From Portulaca oleracea (taxonomy: Eukaryota; Streptophyta; Magnoliopsida; Caryophyllales; Portulacaceae): a stretch of 64,000 nt of DNA. Below the pieces are notes generated by a model. That model searched no databases. It was given only the letters and a program-made list of their open reading frames with translations, and was not told the DNA's origin. A program made the position numbers and the translations under genes. Each line of letters begins with the position of its first letter. Position 1 is the stretch's first letter. Below are positions 1 to 10,434 of the stretch, in pieces. The DNA lies in contig CM055889.1 in the NCBI GenBank assembly GCA_029582165.1, positions 34,015,427 to 34,079,426 on the forward strand. Direction: 5' to 3'.

Positions 1-540
1 AGAATTTGATATTTGTTGTTTAACATATCTGCAATTGGCAATGTTTCTATGTTCAGGATAATACATTATTCATAGAACCAACAAGTTTTACCCTCTAAGT
101 GAATACACAAATGCAATGAGTAGTCTAACTCTCACAAAAAAATAACAAAATAACAGTCAATGAGATTTAACTGGCTTAAATTTGCAGCAGCTGGCAATTA
201 GCAATATATGATAACAATTGATAAGCATAAATGGGCAAAGTATTAGAAAAAGACTACTTTACCAAGAGTATAACAGGTCCTGTGATTTTGCAGCGCAACC
301 TGAGTAAAAAAGATGCAGCAAACGAATTGAAGGAGACAGAAGAAACAGAGGAATAACAGAGAGGAGAGACATAGAAAGAGAGCGATTCAAACCAAATTGA
401 AGTAGAACAGTCCCTGGTGCCCCAATGAACCGCCTCAGCTACACGACATCCTCAGTGATCACACCCTGAAAATGATAAAGCGAAGGTTATGTAGTTCTCA
501 ACTTCCGACTGTGCCACAGCAAGGAAAATATTAAGGGCTT

Positions 541-816
541 TAGCTGACTTGATATTGCTCACAAAAACCAGAGACTAGTCCATTTCTAGTTTTAAAGTGA
601 TTAATAATATGAAAGAGAGAATTAAACTATTAGCAGTTTTCTTTTATATTGTCAATTTTGGTGTTTGTGTTTTTTTTCAAGTTTTATTATACGATTACAA
701 TATTTGAAAACTGAAATTAAAACATGCTTGATTCTTCGAGAGAAATAAGGTTTGTCTAACAGTTCGATTGAGGACTTTAGCTGACTTGATATTGCTCACA
801 AAAACCAAAGATTAGT
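541..816 (+). repeat. Pair of ~40-bp direct repeats
   Basis: TTTAGCTGACTTGATATTGC followed by TCACAAAAACCA appears at 540-571 and again at 777-808 with a few substitutions just after. The copies are about 237 bp apart inside the CACTA interior, between the two short minus-strand exon-like pieces. Confidence 0.6.
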
Positions 817-844
817 CACCACACCTTTGAGCTTCTTAGCTTAC

Positions 845-961
845 TTGTCTTCCTTGAATACTCTTTTCATTTGCATGTTTTCCTTGCAAATGAAATAACA
901 GCCTCTCCCTCATAATTTGATCCAGCTTGGTATATACCTCATCCTGGTGAACCTTATAATC
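845..961 (-). pseudogene. VPS54-like internal exon (fragment)
   Basis: Reading leftwards from an acceptor (CTGCAG at 962-967), 39 codons are open, including KVHQDEVYTKLDQIMRERLL, before a GTAAGC donor at 839-844. The segment resembles the plant VPS54 block DEVH-KL-QIMRERLL-HLRG; VPS54 is a subunit of the GARP vesicle-tethering complex at the trans-Golgi. The last third diverges from the expected LPQIVESW continuation. It lies on the same strand as the VAP27-like exon and in the same CACTA element. A phase-compatible short exon at 439-465 follows (acceptor at 466-468, then GVITEDVV and a stop), so the CACTA could carry a chimeric transcript. Identification is tentative. Confidence 0.35.
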
Positions 962-1348
962 CTGCAGAAAAGGAAAATTTAGATACAATCAGTATGTCAC
1001 TGACTCAAATGAAAAATAAGACTTAGATACCTCTTCATAAAATAGGATACAAGCAAAAGAATACATCTGGCAACGAGCCTATAACCAGTATAGGTTAAAT
1101 AGAAGGCAATGCCGAAACTGACTTTACTTCTGTGCCCATAACTGGCAATAAACACATCTCAAAATTTCGAATAGAACAAGATTGTCCTGTAATTTCTCAG
1201 ATGTACTTCAAAACAAAAATCAAACGCCAAAAAAGAAAAACAAACACACAACAACATCACAATGTTCGAACCATAAACATCACGCAATTGAACTTCAAAA
1301 CAAAAATCAAACGCAATTCGAAAAATCAAGCAGTAACAAGGGACATAC

Positions 1349-1412
1349 AGATGAACTTGAGCTCATCAGGCTGAACGGAGACAAACTGTTTACCACCAGG
1401 AATGGTTGTCAT
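1349..1412 (-). pseudogene. VAP27-like first coding exon (fragment)
   Basis: Reading from 1412 leftwards, an ATG opens 21 codons containing VSVQPDELKFI, then a GT donor at 1348 in phase 1. Plant VAP27 proteins (ER-resident VAMP-associated proteins with an N-terminal MSP domain) begin with a short leader, then a ..SVxPDELKF motif, with an intron at about this point. I could not find the following MSP exon (FELxKQSxC) in the remaining 1.3 kb, so only the first exon and some leader (up to about 1790) are present. It lies inside the CACTA element and is best read as a captured exon. The match is from memory of the family and short, so it could be coincidental. Confidence 0.4.
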
Positions 1413-2128
1413 CGCCTCCGTAGCTCGACAAACTCAAACCCTAGCAAGCTATCAAAATCACTCGACGCGTGTCATCAATCAAACACCAACATTCACAACC
1501 GAAAAAATCCAACATCAAATGAAGAAATTGAAATCGAAGACGAAATACAAACTGCAAAAAGATATGAGCAAGGAGAAATAGAGAGAGATTACAAACATTG
1601 AGGGGACGGGAAGGCAATGAAGAAGCTGCGAAAATGGCGGATCCAAGTGCTTGTGATAGGGAGTTTGATGGAATTATGACAAAAGGATTTGGAGAGGTTT
1701 GGGTGCTGCCTACTGATTGAGAAGATCGAATTAGGGCTAGGGGAGGAGAGTTATAGAACTGTTGCTTCAATTTTTCTCAATTTGTATGTGTCTTTGCAAC
1801 TTTTTAGTGAGAACGGCGTCTAAAGGGTTTAAACTAATACCAATATTTTTTTTTATCTGTTGGTAAAAATGCTACAATACCAACATATATTTCAATTGTT
1901 GGTATTGTAAATATAATACCAACAGTTAAATTTGTATCTGTTGGTATAAAAAAATTTTAGTAACAGATAATATAAGTGTTGGTAAACTATTAATAATACC
2001 AACATATATTAAATTTGTTGATAAATATGTACTTTTACCAACTGATAATATATTTGTCACTAACAATCTGTTGGCAAAAGCCACTTTTTTTGTAGTGTCT
2101 AGACGGGACAGAGCTCAGGCATTGGGAC

Positions 2129-2512
2129 ATGTTTAAGGACAAGAAACTCTTTTTAGAAGTGGTGAGGGACTGCATGGTCAGTTAAGGCCTTTCGCTTTTG
2201 GTGAAATGGAACGAGAGTTGCCAATACGCAGCAAAGTGCAGTGGAGAGGGTTGCTCCTGGAGGATTCATGCCCCTAAGCTTCCGGATAAGGTGACATACC
2301 AAATTAAGGTTTTGGAAGGCGAGCATATATGGAAAAGAATTCAACACAATAGAGCAGCAAATTCGAGATGGATCGCGAAGTACATGTTTGATGATGTTGC
2401 AGCCAATCCTTCCATTCCTATTGACAGCTTGGGGATGTTATTGATGACAGGGCCAGAAGCGCACGGGTACGTTGTAGCACGTCAAGGTCAATCCCACATG
2501 GACTCAATCTAG
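2129..2512 (+). pseudogene. MULE transposase N-terminal DNA-binding domain
   Basis: The frame starting at 2129 reads MFKDKKLFLEVVRDCMVS, hits a TAA at 2183-2185, and continues in the same frame with CxxxxCSWRIHA and a RWIAKYM stretch. This is the typical order of the plant MuDR DNA-binding domain: an F-x-K/N-KxxF start, then Cys-x4-Cys-x-WRI, then -SRWIAKKY-. The domain would bind element ends for transposition in the nucleus. The frame runs to 2512, where it stops; the last ~20 codons before the stop (after SLGMLLM) no longer look like a transposase. The in-frame stop and the loss of continuity mark it as non-functional. Confidence 0.75.
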
Positions 2513-3210
2513 CAACGCAATGAACAAGCCCTCTACTTGATTGCTAAGTTAATCGGGATTTTGACTTTGAAAGCTTTTAGAAACTAATTAAGACTTATAA
2601 AGGAGGGAAATTAATTAACGATCGCTCTTTATTATCTTTCTCCCTTCATGAACAACGAACGACCCCCGAAAAACTGTCGCTTTCCTTTCTTTTCATGCGA
2701 AGCAAAACGGCAGCCGTGCACAAAAGGGCCCACTACGGTCCGTGGCCTCCACCACGGGTAGACCATGGTGGTGTAAAACACTGAAAAATTCAATTGCGTT
2801 TACCGTTAAATTTCCTAACGAGCGTTTTATCCTGTTAATTGTTTATTTGTTTTCACATGGAGCTTTTAGGATCGCGAGTGAATTCGTTGTAATTTTTAGA
2901 GTCTTAAAAATATCAGTTAGGAAATTTTTGGGTTATGGGTAGAAATTGTTTTTATCAGCTGTAGGAAATTTTTATCTGATTTTTTTTATGTTTTTATTAT
3001 CATATTAATTCATTTGGATATATTATTATTTTTCTTAGAGTTTCTTTATTTGATGATGTCATCAAAGTGACATCACCCTTCTCATTTTATCAGTTTTCCA
3101 AAAAAAAACCCTTGCCCACGTCTTCTAACAGAATGCTGAATTCACAACCCTCTTATTTTGCATTACCCACTACCTTGGCATACACTCTGCTCACCCAATT
3201 CATGCATGAC

Positions 3211-3245
3211 ACGTGTCTCTCTCTCTCTCTCTTTCTCTCTCTTTT
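3211..3245 (+). repeat. (CT)n microsatellite in LTR
   Basis: Imperfect CT dinucleotide run in the solo LTR, at the same place as the longer CT run at 29906-29962 in the related LTR. Confidence 0.8.
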
Positions 3246-4282
3246 CCTACGTTAATTACAATACAAATAGTACTGTTATATTGCTGCTGCTGCTCGAGGG
3301 AAGCCACCACCACAGCTACACTCTTTACTCTTCTTCTTCCTCTTACTCTTTCTTCTTCCTCCCTCTCCCTCCATTCTTTATTCTTCTTCCTTCCTCTTTT
3401 TCTTTTCTTCCTCTTCTTGTTCTGCTCTTCCCCGACCCCCCTCAAACCTTGCACCGCCACCACCGACGCCTAGCTCCGACCGCCACCCCGACCCCTCTTC
3501 GGTCACCACACCTCAAAACCGCCACCCCGAGCACCTCCATACACCACCCATTTTCTTTCCCGTGCCCTAGTGTGAACCGCCGTCGCCACCGCCACCGCTG
3601 TGCTTTCCGACGACCACCGGGAGCACTGACGACCACCAATGGCACCTCCTCAGTTACCGGCGACGTCCAACTTCGACAAGGCAAACCCGGGCCGAATTGC
3701 GAAGCTGCTGCTGCCCTCGACCACCCCAACTGCTCCGCCGTTCGACCACCGACGACCCACCGCCGGGACCCTCTGCCGCCGACCGATCACCTTGCCACCG
3801 GACTCCGACCACCCTTGCGCGCCGTAGCTCGGACCCATTGTTTGTGCCCTAAAACTCTCTCTTTTTCTCTCTCTATATTTTACTAGAATTAGTTACTGTT
3901 TGGGTTAGTTAATATGTTACTAAGAGTTGTTTAATGATAGTATTATGGAAGATTATATTGATGTTCTAGAGCTTGATGATTAGGAGTGGATTAATGGGTG
4001 TTTATGTATTGATATTATGACCCAAAGATGCATGTTTAGCCCTAGGTTGTTAGTAGGGTTCATGTATAATATCCATGTTAATAATAAGTTATCCATATTA
4101 GTTGATGTTAGTAAATTACTTCTATTCCTTGTTTGATTTAGGGTTTATGTTATAAAGATTTTCTATGTTCATAAGTTATATTATTATCAAAGTAATCTTG
4201 TTATTATTAAGTTTTAATATTATTTTGAAATTCTGTTCCTAGTAAGTGTTTTTGATTCTTTAAGTTATTAAGTTCATGATTT

Positions 4283-4628
4283 CAAAAAATTACTTAGAGG
4301 TGCCTTAATTTTTGAAGAAACAATTTTTTGGTACCCTAACTTTTCAAAACTAATTTTGGGGTACCTTTACGTTTAGGATTAGAAATTACTAGGTGAATTT
4401 CCGGCGAAATTCCGATTTTCGTCGACAAAAACAAAGGGCATTTTCATCCACAAAAACATTTAATCAATTTCCCGCCTACAACTCACTGGTGAATTCAAAT
4501 CATTGGCAGGAAATTCACCTAATTATTTCTAATTCTAAAAGTTAGGGTACCCCAAAATTAGTTTTTAAAAGTTGGGGTACCAGAAAAACATTTCACCAAA
4601 AGTTAGTGTACCCCTAAGTAATTTTTTG
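4283..4628. mobile_element. Foldback MITE, Mutator type (family A, copy 1)
   Basis: This 346-bp element begins CAAAAAATTACTTAG and ends with its inverse, and folds on itself over most of its length (GGTACC..AACTTTT..CAAAACTAATTTTGGGGTACC arms). It is flanked by a perfect 9-bp duplication TCATGATTT (4274-4282 and 4629-4637). A 9-bp TSD is the Mutator signature. It lies inside the solo LTR, so it inserted after that LTR. It is related to the element at 60327-60674. Confidence 0.88.
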
Positions 4629-7060
4629 TCATGATTTTATTCAGTTTTTTATTATTATTATTAAGTTTTATACCTTTAGTAAGTATTAATTTCCATGATA
4701 TTATCAAATTTCCATTAAATTAATAAGTTCATGTCATTATTATGAAGTTCATATTATTAGTGAGTATTTCATAGTGTTATTATTAAGTTTCGTAATAATA
4801 TTATTAAGTTTTATAAGTTTCATATTATTATTATTAAGTCCCAAGTATCATTAGTTTTTCATATTGAGTTGACGTATTATTTTTAAAGTTTCCATATTAT
4901 TTTAAAGATTCATATTATTATTATTATTAGTTTCATGATATTATTTCAAAGTTTCATGTTATTAGTATTATACGGTTTCATGCTATTAGTTTCATGTTAT
5001 TATTATAAAGTTTCATGTTATAATTATTATTATTATTATAAAGTTTCGTGTTATTATTATTATAAAGTTTCGTATTATTATGATTATTATAAAGTTTCCT
5101 GAAAGTTTCATATTATTAGTATTAAAAGTTTTATATACTTTGGTATTAAAGCTTTTATAAAGTTTTCAGGTTGTTATGTTGTAGTACGAATATTATGTTC
5201 CAAAAACCCTACATAATATTATTATTAAAGTATTAGTATCGGGTCATGGTTTTAAATGTGTCGTTTCGATTTTATTATATTACCTTTAGAAAATGTGTGT
5301 TGTGATGTAAGTGTTTTCACAATAGTTATGCTGAAATGTTGAATACATGGCTAATTGAAGGCTAAGGTTGGGGTATGGTAGGATTCGTGCGTAACTAACT
5401 TTCGTAGAAGTCGAGTTTTAATTTTAGTAGTTTATATTCGAATTCTAGGTCCGAGCGAGACGACGCGATAGTTAGCTCCCGTGTGTAAGTGATTGCAGTA
5501 AAGAGAAGCTATTCAGGTAATGTCTATGTCCTAATCCCCTTTGGGATGCTCTTTTATCTATTTTGTGATTTTAATCTGTTTTATGAAGCTTGCATCTCGC
5601 ACGGGGACTTTCTGTAAAGTTAGACTGTCTGATTTGGATGTCTGTGAGTTGTTTTTCTGAGTTGAGTAAAACGTGGCAGTCTTTTTAAACTCTGAGTTTC
5701 ATTCTGTCGATTTTATAAACTGGGTTGGGTTTTATTTGAAGTCTGACGCCTGATAATTCATAAGATACTAATAATCAAAGTGAAACCATAAGCGGGTTGC
5801 GGGTAACGACCCTTAGACCAGGATCTGTTCCTGCAGGGGAGTTATCAAGAGATCGAGGAGTCCCGATATTATTTCTGAGATTGTGCACACATCTGATTCT
5901 GTTTCTGGGACTGGCCATCCATTCTGATTTTGAGGATCTGAGATCCTGTTCTGATATTCTGGGGATAGGCAAATCCCGCCCGCATAATAAAATTTTGATT
6001 GTTTTCTGAGGAAATGATTACTCTGTTTCTGTTTTCTGATTTCTGGTTTCTGATTTCTGATTTCTGATGTCTGATTCTGAGATTGAAAAGTCGGTTGAGG
6101 ATTTTGAATCGTTGTGTTTCACTGAGTTGAAAGTTAGTACTGTTGGTTTATAAGTTTTGTTATTTTTGAACTCTGTTATTTCTGGGTTGGGTTTCAAATG
6201 AGTTGCGAAAAGGTTTGACTTGTTTCCCTCCCCTAAATGATTTGAAATGAACTTTGAACTGTTTTGACAGTTAGGGGTAGACATTATTGAGGTTTCCCCC
6301 CCTCATGTTGTGAATGTTTTGTTTTAAGGTGAAGATCAATTATGTGATGGGGACGGGCAATAGAAGTGAGGACGTTGGAGTTAGCCGTTTGAGAATAAAG
6401 TTTAGTTTATGTTTAGACTTGAAGTTTAGTAATGTTGGGTTTATGTTGTTCTAGAATTCGAAGTTCTTTTCGTTGTTAAATTAAAGTAAACAGTTATCGC
6501 TTGTTGTTAGTTTCCTTCTTGCCTTGTATCTCTTCGGAGGTACGGCAGTAACGCCCAAGTTAATAAAAAAAAAATTGGAGTCTTCCACTGTTAAAGTTAG
6601 TCAACGTTTGACTTTGACCGTTAAGTTTAAATCTGAAATTCCGGGGCGTTACAGGTGGCCACTGTTTGGCCAGTCTTTGCTCTGTTGCTCCTGAAACTCT
6701 TGCCACGACCTGTACATCCGTGGAGAATGCCCGTGGCACCCTTGCTCTTGCCAGAATTGCTCCCAAAATAAGTGTTTTGCTCCTAAATCTGTAAGTTTGC
6801 ACCAAAAATAAGAAGACCAATCGTAATAGAGAAATAGGGGAAATCATATACATTTTCAACCTAAAACTTTCCTAATCTAAAGTTCCCTGAAAATTAAGGC
6901 AAATAATGCACTTATCAATTGACCACAGGGTAACCTTTGCAATTCTGAATTTTTCTTTTTATTATTCTCTTTTTTTTTATGTTTATTATTTTCATTTTAT
7001 TTATGTGTGTTTTGTATAAAATCGTGTCATTAACACTATTTTTTCCCTTCACAAAAAAGG

Positions 7061-7517
7061 TATGGAGTTGTAAGGCCAAAACATATTCTGAGAAAGGCAA
7101 AGAATAGAATATTGAAGAAGATTGAAGGGGACTATCAATTGGGTTTTGAGAAACTTGTGTATTACCTTGAAATGGTGAAGAAATCAAACTCTGGCTAGAA
7201 CCTGAACAATCGAGGGTAAGAAAATCTTTCAGAGGGTCTTTGTATGCTTCCATGGGTGTAAGCAGAATTTCCTAGATGGATGTAAAAGATTTGTTGGCGT
7301 AGATGGATGCCACTTGAAGGGGTCGTACAAAGGGATCATGTTGCCTGTTATTGGGCTTGGTGGGGATAACCAATGCGTTCCAATCGCATTTGCCATAGTG
7401 GATCAAGAAAGCATAGAGAATCGGAAGTGGTTCCTTCATTATTTGAAGGGTGTGATTGGAGATGATGAGTCAGGGGAGTAAGCATTCATATCTGATTGGG
7501 GCCTGGTAAAATTTTCT
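7061..7517 (+). pseudogene. MULE transposase core, first part (DDE first Asp)
   Basis: From 7061 the frame reads YGVVRPKHILRKAKNR and continues to a TAG at about 7196. After a short break a second frame carries FQRVFVCF and the signature GVDGCHLKGSYKG, in which the Asp is the first DDE residue of MULE transposases. It continues to DDESGE, then a TAA replaces the expected Trp, followed in frame by AFISDWGL with the second Asp motif. A GT donor follows at about 7506 and a matching acceptor CATTCCAG precedes the next block near 7665, so an intron is likely. The gene is broken by at least two stops and one frameshift. Confidence 0.8.
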
Positions 7518-7664
7518 TGTTTAACTTTCTTATGTCACTGATATCATTTTAATGTTGATGTCATAAATTATTCGGTAAAATTTTAATGTTGTTATCATGG
7601 GTTTGATTGTTGCCACGGTTTTATGATCGTTTCTTATGTCACTGATTGTGCATTACATTCCAGG

Positions 7665-8100
7665 GAGTTATTGCAGCAATAGACAACATATTTTCAGCTT
7701 CGAATAGACGGATATGTGTTGTGCACTTCATCAGAAAACTTCAAGAAGTTGTTCCCTGGTACAAGGTTGAAAAAGTTGGCAACCAAAGCTGCATATTCAC
7801 ACACAGAGCATGAGTTCAAGAAAGCCATGGAAAAGTTGAGCAAATTGAACCGGGAAGCTGCCCTCTATCTACTAGATGAACCAATGGAGCATTGGTGCAT
7901 GTACTTGTTTGACCAAAGGACCAAATCTGATAAAAACACCACAATCTTTGTGGAGTCTTTCAACAAGGTACTCAATGTTAGGCATATACCTATCTTTGAG
8001 ATTTATGAAGCAATTAGGATGAAAATGACTAAGTGGATTGTTGAAAGGAGGGAAGATGGGAAACAAATTAAGGGGGAGAGTTGTACTTTGTGTCAGACAG
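7665..8100 (+). pseudogene. MULE transposase core, second part
   Basis: After a CCAG acceptor the sequence reads GVIAAIDNIFSASNRRICVVHF, the MULE block xGLIPAIxxVFPxxxHRFCxRH. A 1-base shift then moves the frame to the long stretch NFKKLFPGTRLKKLATKAAY (from about 7734), followed by the TKSDKNTTIFVESFNKVLNV block, equivalent to the usual -NMSESFNNWI- region ahead of the third acidic residue. The frame ends near 8159, where reading continues one frame over in the SWIM domain. It would be part of the catalytic RNase H-like fold. Confidence 0.75.
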
Positions 8101-8149
8101 CTTTTAACACAGTATGGAAGGGAGAGTTGGGAGTTGACTGTGCTATTTT

Positions 8150-8638
8150 GTGGGGATAATGAGTTCCAGGTGGATGATGAGGGTTAGATACATTGTAAAC
8201 CTAACTGAAATGTCATGTGATTGCAAGTATTGGCAAATCAAGGGTGACCCGTGCAAGCACGCTGTTAAGTGCATTCTTTTCTTGCACAAGTGTCCTGACA
8301 CATATGTTAGTGAGTGGTATAGTGTGGATAAATTTAGAGCAACATACTCCCATAACATCACTACCATTCAAGACCTTAGGTTTTGGCTTTCTATGGACAA
8401 CCTCCCTTTATTGTCTCTCCTAAAGGTTGAAAAGAAGAAAGGAAGACCAACTAAGGACAGGAGGAGACGTTGGGATAAGGAGCCTAAGAGGAAGAGGTCA
8501 AACACAATTACATGCAACTATTGTAGATTCACCAGACACAACAGAAGGGTTTGCCCACGCCCGGGGAAAGAGGTCAAGAGTGAGGAAGCCTTACTTTGGA
8601 CCAAAGAGAAAAGTAGGAAGACCAAGCAAGAAGAATGA
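8150..8638 (+). pseudogene. MULE SWIM zinc finger and zinc-knuckle tail
   Basis: This frame contains CDCKYWQIKGDPCKHAV, a SWIM zinc finger (CxC...CxH), then a basic KKKGRPTKDRRRRWDKEP segment and a CxxC..H..C knuckle-like CNYCRFTRHNRRVC. This is the usual C-terminus of plant MuDR transposases, used for nucleic-acid binding. It is in a different frame from the catalytic core just upstream, so a frameshift lies near 8110-8155. Sequence to about 8940 is Gln/Ser-rich when translated in other frames and looks like decayed 3' coding sequence. Confidence 0.78.
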
Positions 8639-8940
8639 CTTTATTCCCACTCAGTCCTTCCAACTCGCTTCCAATTCAATCTGCCAGGAGCCACTTTCCA
8701 GCTCTCTCAATTAGCAGCTTCAACTGCCCATCAGGAATTGCAGCTTCAACAACAGCAGCCAGCAGCAACTGCATGTCTGTAGCTTCAAGTGTCTAGCACC
8801 AGCCAGTCGCAATGCATATTTGCATCTACTCAGCCATCCAACAGCTTCATACCGAGGAGGTCACCAAGGAAGAGGAGTTCTCAGCTATCAGAAAATCCTA
8901 AAAGGCCAACCAAGAGTCGAAGGACGCTACACATTTAGGG

Positions 8941-9835
8941 TTTCCCTCAATCAAAGACTAATCTATCTTTTTTATATTGTAACTTGAACTTTTATTGTTG
9001 AAACTTTAGGCTTGATTATTGTCACTTTTGTAACTTTTGGGTGATGTTAGGTGTGGTGTATTGTTGTTTGGTGAAGTGTTAGTTGAAGTATACTTCTACC
9101 ACACACATCATTTTCATCTGGAACTTTGCACTTAATTGATTTTGTGGGGTTGAATGTAAATCCTTTACTTTGTGTCATGTTGATTGTAAATGATTTGGGT
9201 AGTAACTTGATATTGGTAGCAGGTATAATGTAAAAACGTTGGCAGCAAGCCTTACTTTTGGAGAATGGAAATAGTTTTAGGGAAATTCATCTACTTTTTG
9301 TGTGGTATGCATTTTCATTATGTTTGACAGACATGGATTGTGGCTCTTAAATGACAGGAAAACTCATCTACTATGGAGAATAATCTACTTTGGAGAATAA
9401 AAATTGTTTATTGATTGTTGCTTTTCATTATGTTTGACAGACATGCTTTTAAATGGTTTCATGAGCATTGTTTACTGATTGTGGCTTTTAATTGACAAGG
9501 AAATTCACCTACTTTGGAGAATGGAAATGTTTTAGGGAAATTTTTGTTTGATTGTGGCATGGCTTTAATACACAACAATATCAAACAACAATGTGCTTTT
9601 AATTGATAGGGAAATTAATCTCCTTTAATTAATAGTATTCTTCATCAAAGTACAACCATAAGATCAAAGCAACCTGATAAAGAATTGTGGGGCAAAGAAG
9701 CATAAAATGAAAAAGAAAACAGTGCATTAGTCAATCTAAATAGGAGCATTGTCATCTACTTCCATTCAACTGTGATAACATACACCCAAATAGGAGCATT
9801 AGTCAATCCAAATTCCCTAGCTAACATACATACAT
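8941..9835. other. Non-coding stretch after MULE 1
   Basis: AT-rich sequence with no supportable gene. Short related phrases recur, such as TTTTCATTATGTTTGACAGACATG at about 9312 and 9424 and AAATTCA(T/C)CTACTTTGGAGAATGGAAATG-like strings at 9260, 9376 and 9510, so it may be an old repeat or the MULE 3' untranslated part. Confidence 0.5.
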
Positions 9836-10229
9836 TCAACTTCTCATTGCCAACACCAATACTGAAATCAACATAATACAAATGCACAAACCAATAACCA
9901 TTCTAAATGCATCGTAAACCCTAGCTAGCATACCCCTAAGTTCAATCCTCAACTCCCTATTTTCAGATGCCATGTTGTTCAGTGCCTCCATTGCTTCATT
10001 TATACTTGGTTCCCGTTGATTAGTCCATCACCAATCTCGGTTTGCGCTTTACCTCTGCCAATTCACCATGAAACCCTAAGAATTGTCCACAGTGGCAACA
10101 TTGGTAGAAGCCTCTAAGTGGATTCTTTTTGGTCCTCAAAATTAAGTACTCCCCTTCAGAAAACTTGAAGCATTTTGGACATTGGAACATATTTGATGTT
10201 GAATTAGAAGAAAGTGGCCCTCCTTCCAT
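9836..10229 (-). pseudogene. GRF zinc-finger protein with C-terminal membrane segment, frame-broken
   Basis: Read from an ATG at 10229, the protein has a Cys-rich block: CPKC, then RTKKNPLRGFYQC, then CHCGQFLGF. This fits the GRF zinc finger (KNPGRRFYxC..C..F). After MD there is a TAA at about 10019, but one base over the reading continues with REPSINEAMEALNNMASENR, a short coiled-coil-like segment, and a hydrophobic helix MVIGLCICIMLISVLVLAM before the stop at 9836. Small plant GRF proteins commonly have this layout. A single-base indel near 10015 therefore breaks an otherwise complete small gene. Upstream ATGs (to 10310) read through low-quality sequence and were not chosen. It lies tail-to-tail with MULE 1. 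Confidence 0.6.
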
Positions 10230-10434
10230 GGCTGGCTTGCAGGTCGACGCAGAACCAGGGGGAAATAAATTTTTAAAAAAAAAATCCATAAGAAGAAGAT
10301 GAATATTCAAGGAAACAGAAAAGTAGATTAGAGTTAGGATTTTTTGAGAAATCGAACATACCTTAATTTTGAGATTTGAATGTTGCTGCCTTCAGATTTT
10401 CACCCAGCAAACCAAACAAATGAATGTTGCAAAC

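Larger units (their letters stand above)
1..2097. mobile_element. CACTA (EnSpm) transposon, one terminus, carrying host-gene fragments
   Basis: The right edge reads, on the minus strand, CACTACAAAAAAAGTGG, the canonical CACTA terminal inverted repeat, ending at 2097. About 250 bp inside it (1834-2075) the short motif TTGGTA/TACCAA recurs many times in both orientations, as expected for CACTA subterminal transposase-binding repeats. The flank at 2098-2100 (TCT) would be one copy of the 3-bp target duplication; the other end lies outside the window. No transposase is visible in this part; instead there are minus-strand exon-like pieces of host genes. The sequence right of 2100 is MULE coding sequence, so the CACTA inserted into a MULE. 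A genuine host gene abutting a CACTA end cannot be excluded. Confidence 0.7.
2772..6653 (+). mobile_element. Solo LTR of a Tekay/Del-like Gypsy element
   Basis: The sequence starts TGTAAAACAC and ends GGGGCGTTACA, and is flanked by a perfect 5-bp target duplication GGTGG (2767-2771 and 6654-6658). It shares landmarks, in order, with the LTR at 29471-32818: the ACATGGAGCTTTTAGGA-type block near the start, the ACTCTGCTCACCCAATTCATG block, a (CT)n tract, a GC-rich proline-codon-like stretch, a long TATTATTA-rich section, and a final GGTACGGCAGT..GCC block. No internal region is attached, so it is a solo LTR left by LTR-LTR recombination. At 3.88 kb it is long for a plant LTR; about 0.35 kb of this is a MITE. 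Confidence 0.88.
2101..8940 (+). mobile_element. Mutator-like element (MULE 1), degenerate, interrupted by a solo LTR
   Basis: Three colinear blocks of a MuDR-type transposase are present on the plus strand: the N-terminal zinc-binding domain (2129-2512), the DDE core (7061-7517 and 7665-8100) and the SWIM/zinc-knuckle tail (8101-8640). The first two are separated by 4.5 kb that includes a solo LTR (2772-6653). The left part is cut by the CACTA terminus at 2097. I found no convincing terminal inverted repeats, so the outer limits are approximate. Multiple stops and frameshifts show the copy is dead. Confidence 0.75.

Noticed and set aside
1441..1770. 109-codon minus-strand frame upstream of the VAP27-like exon
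   Set aside because: Not in phase with the VAP27-like ATG and without domain features; more likely 5' leader of the captured exon.
3158..3886. 242-codon open frame rich in Ser, Pro and Leu
   Set aside because: It lies wholly in a solo LTR and derives from CT runs and C-rich LTR sequence; no domain or conserved partner frame.
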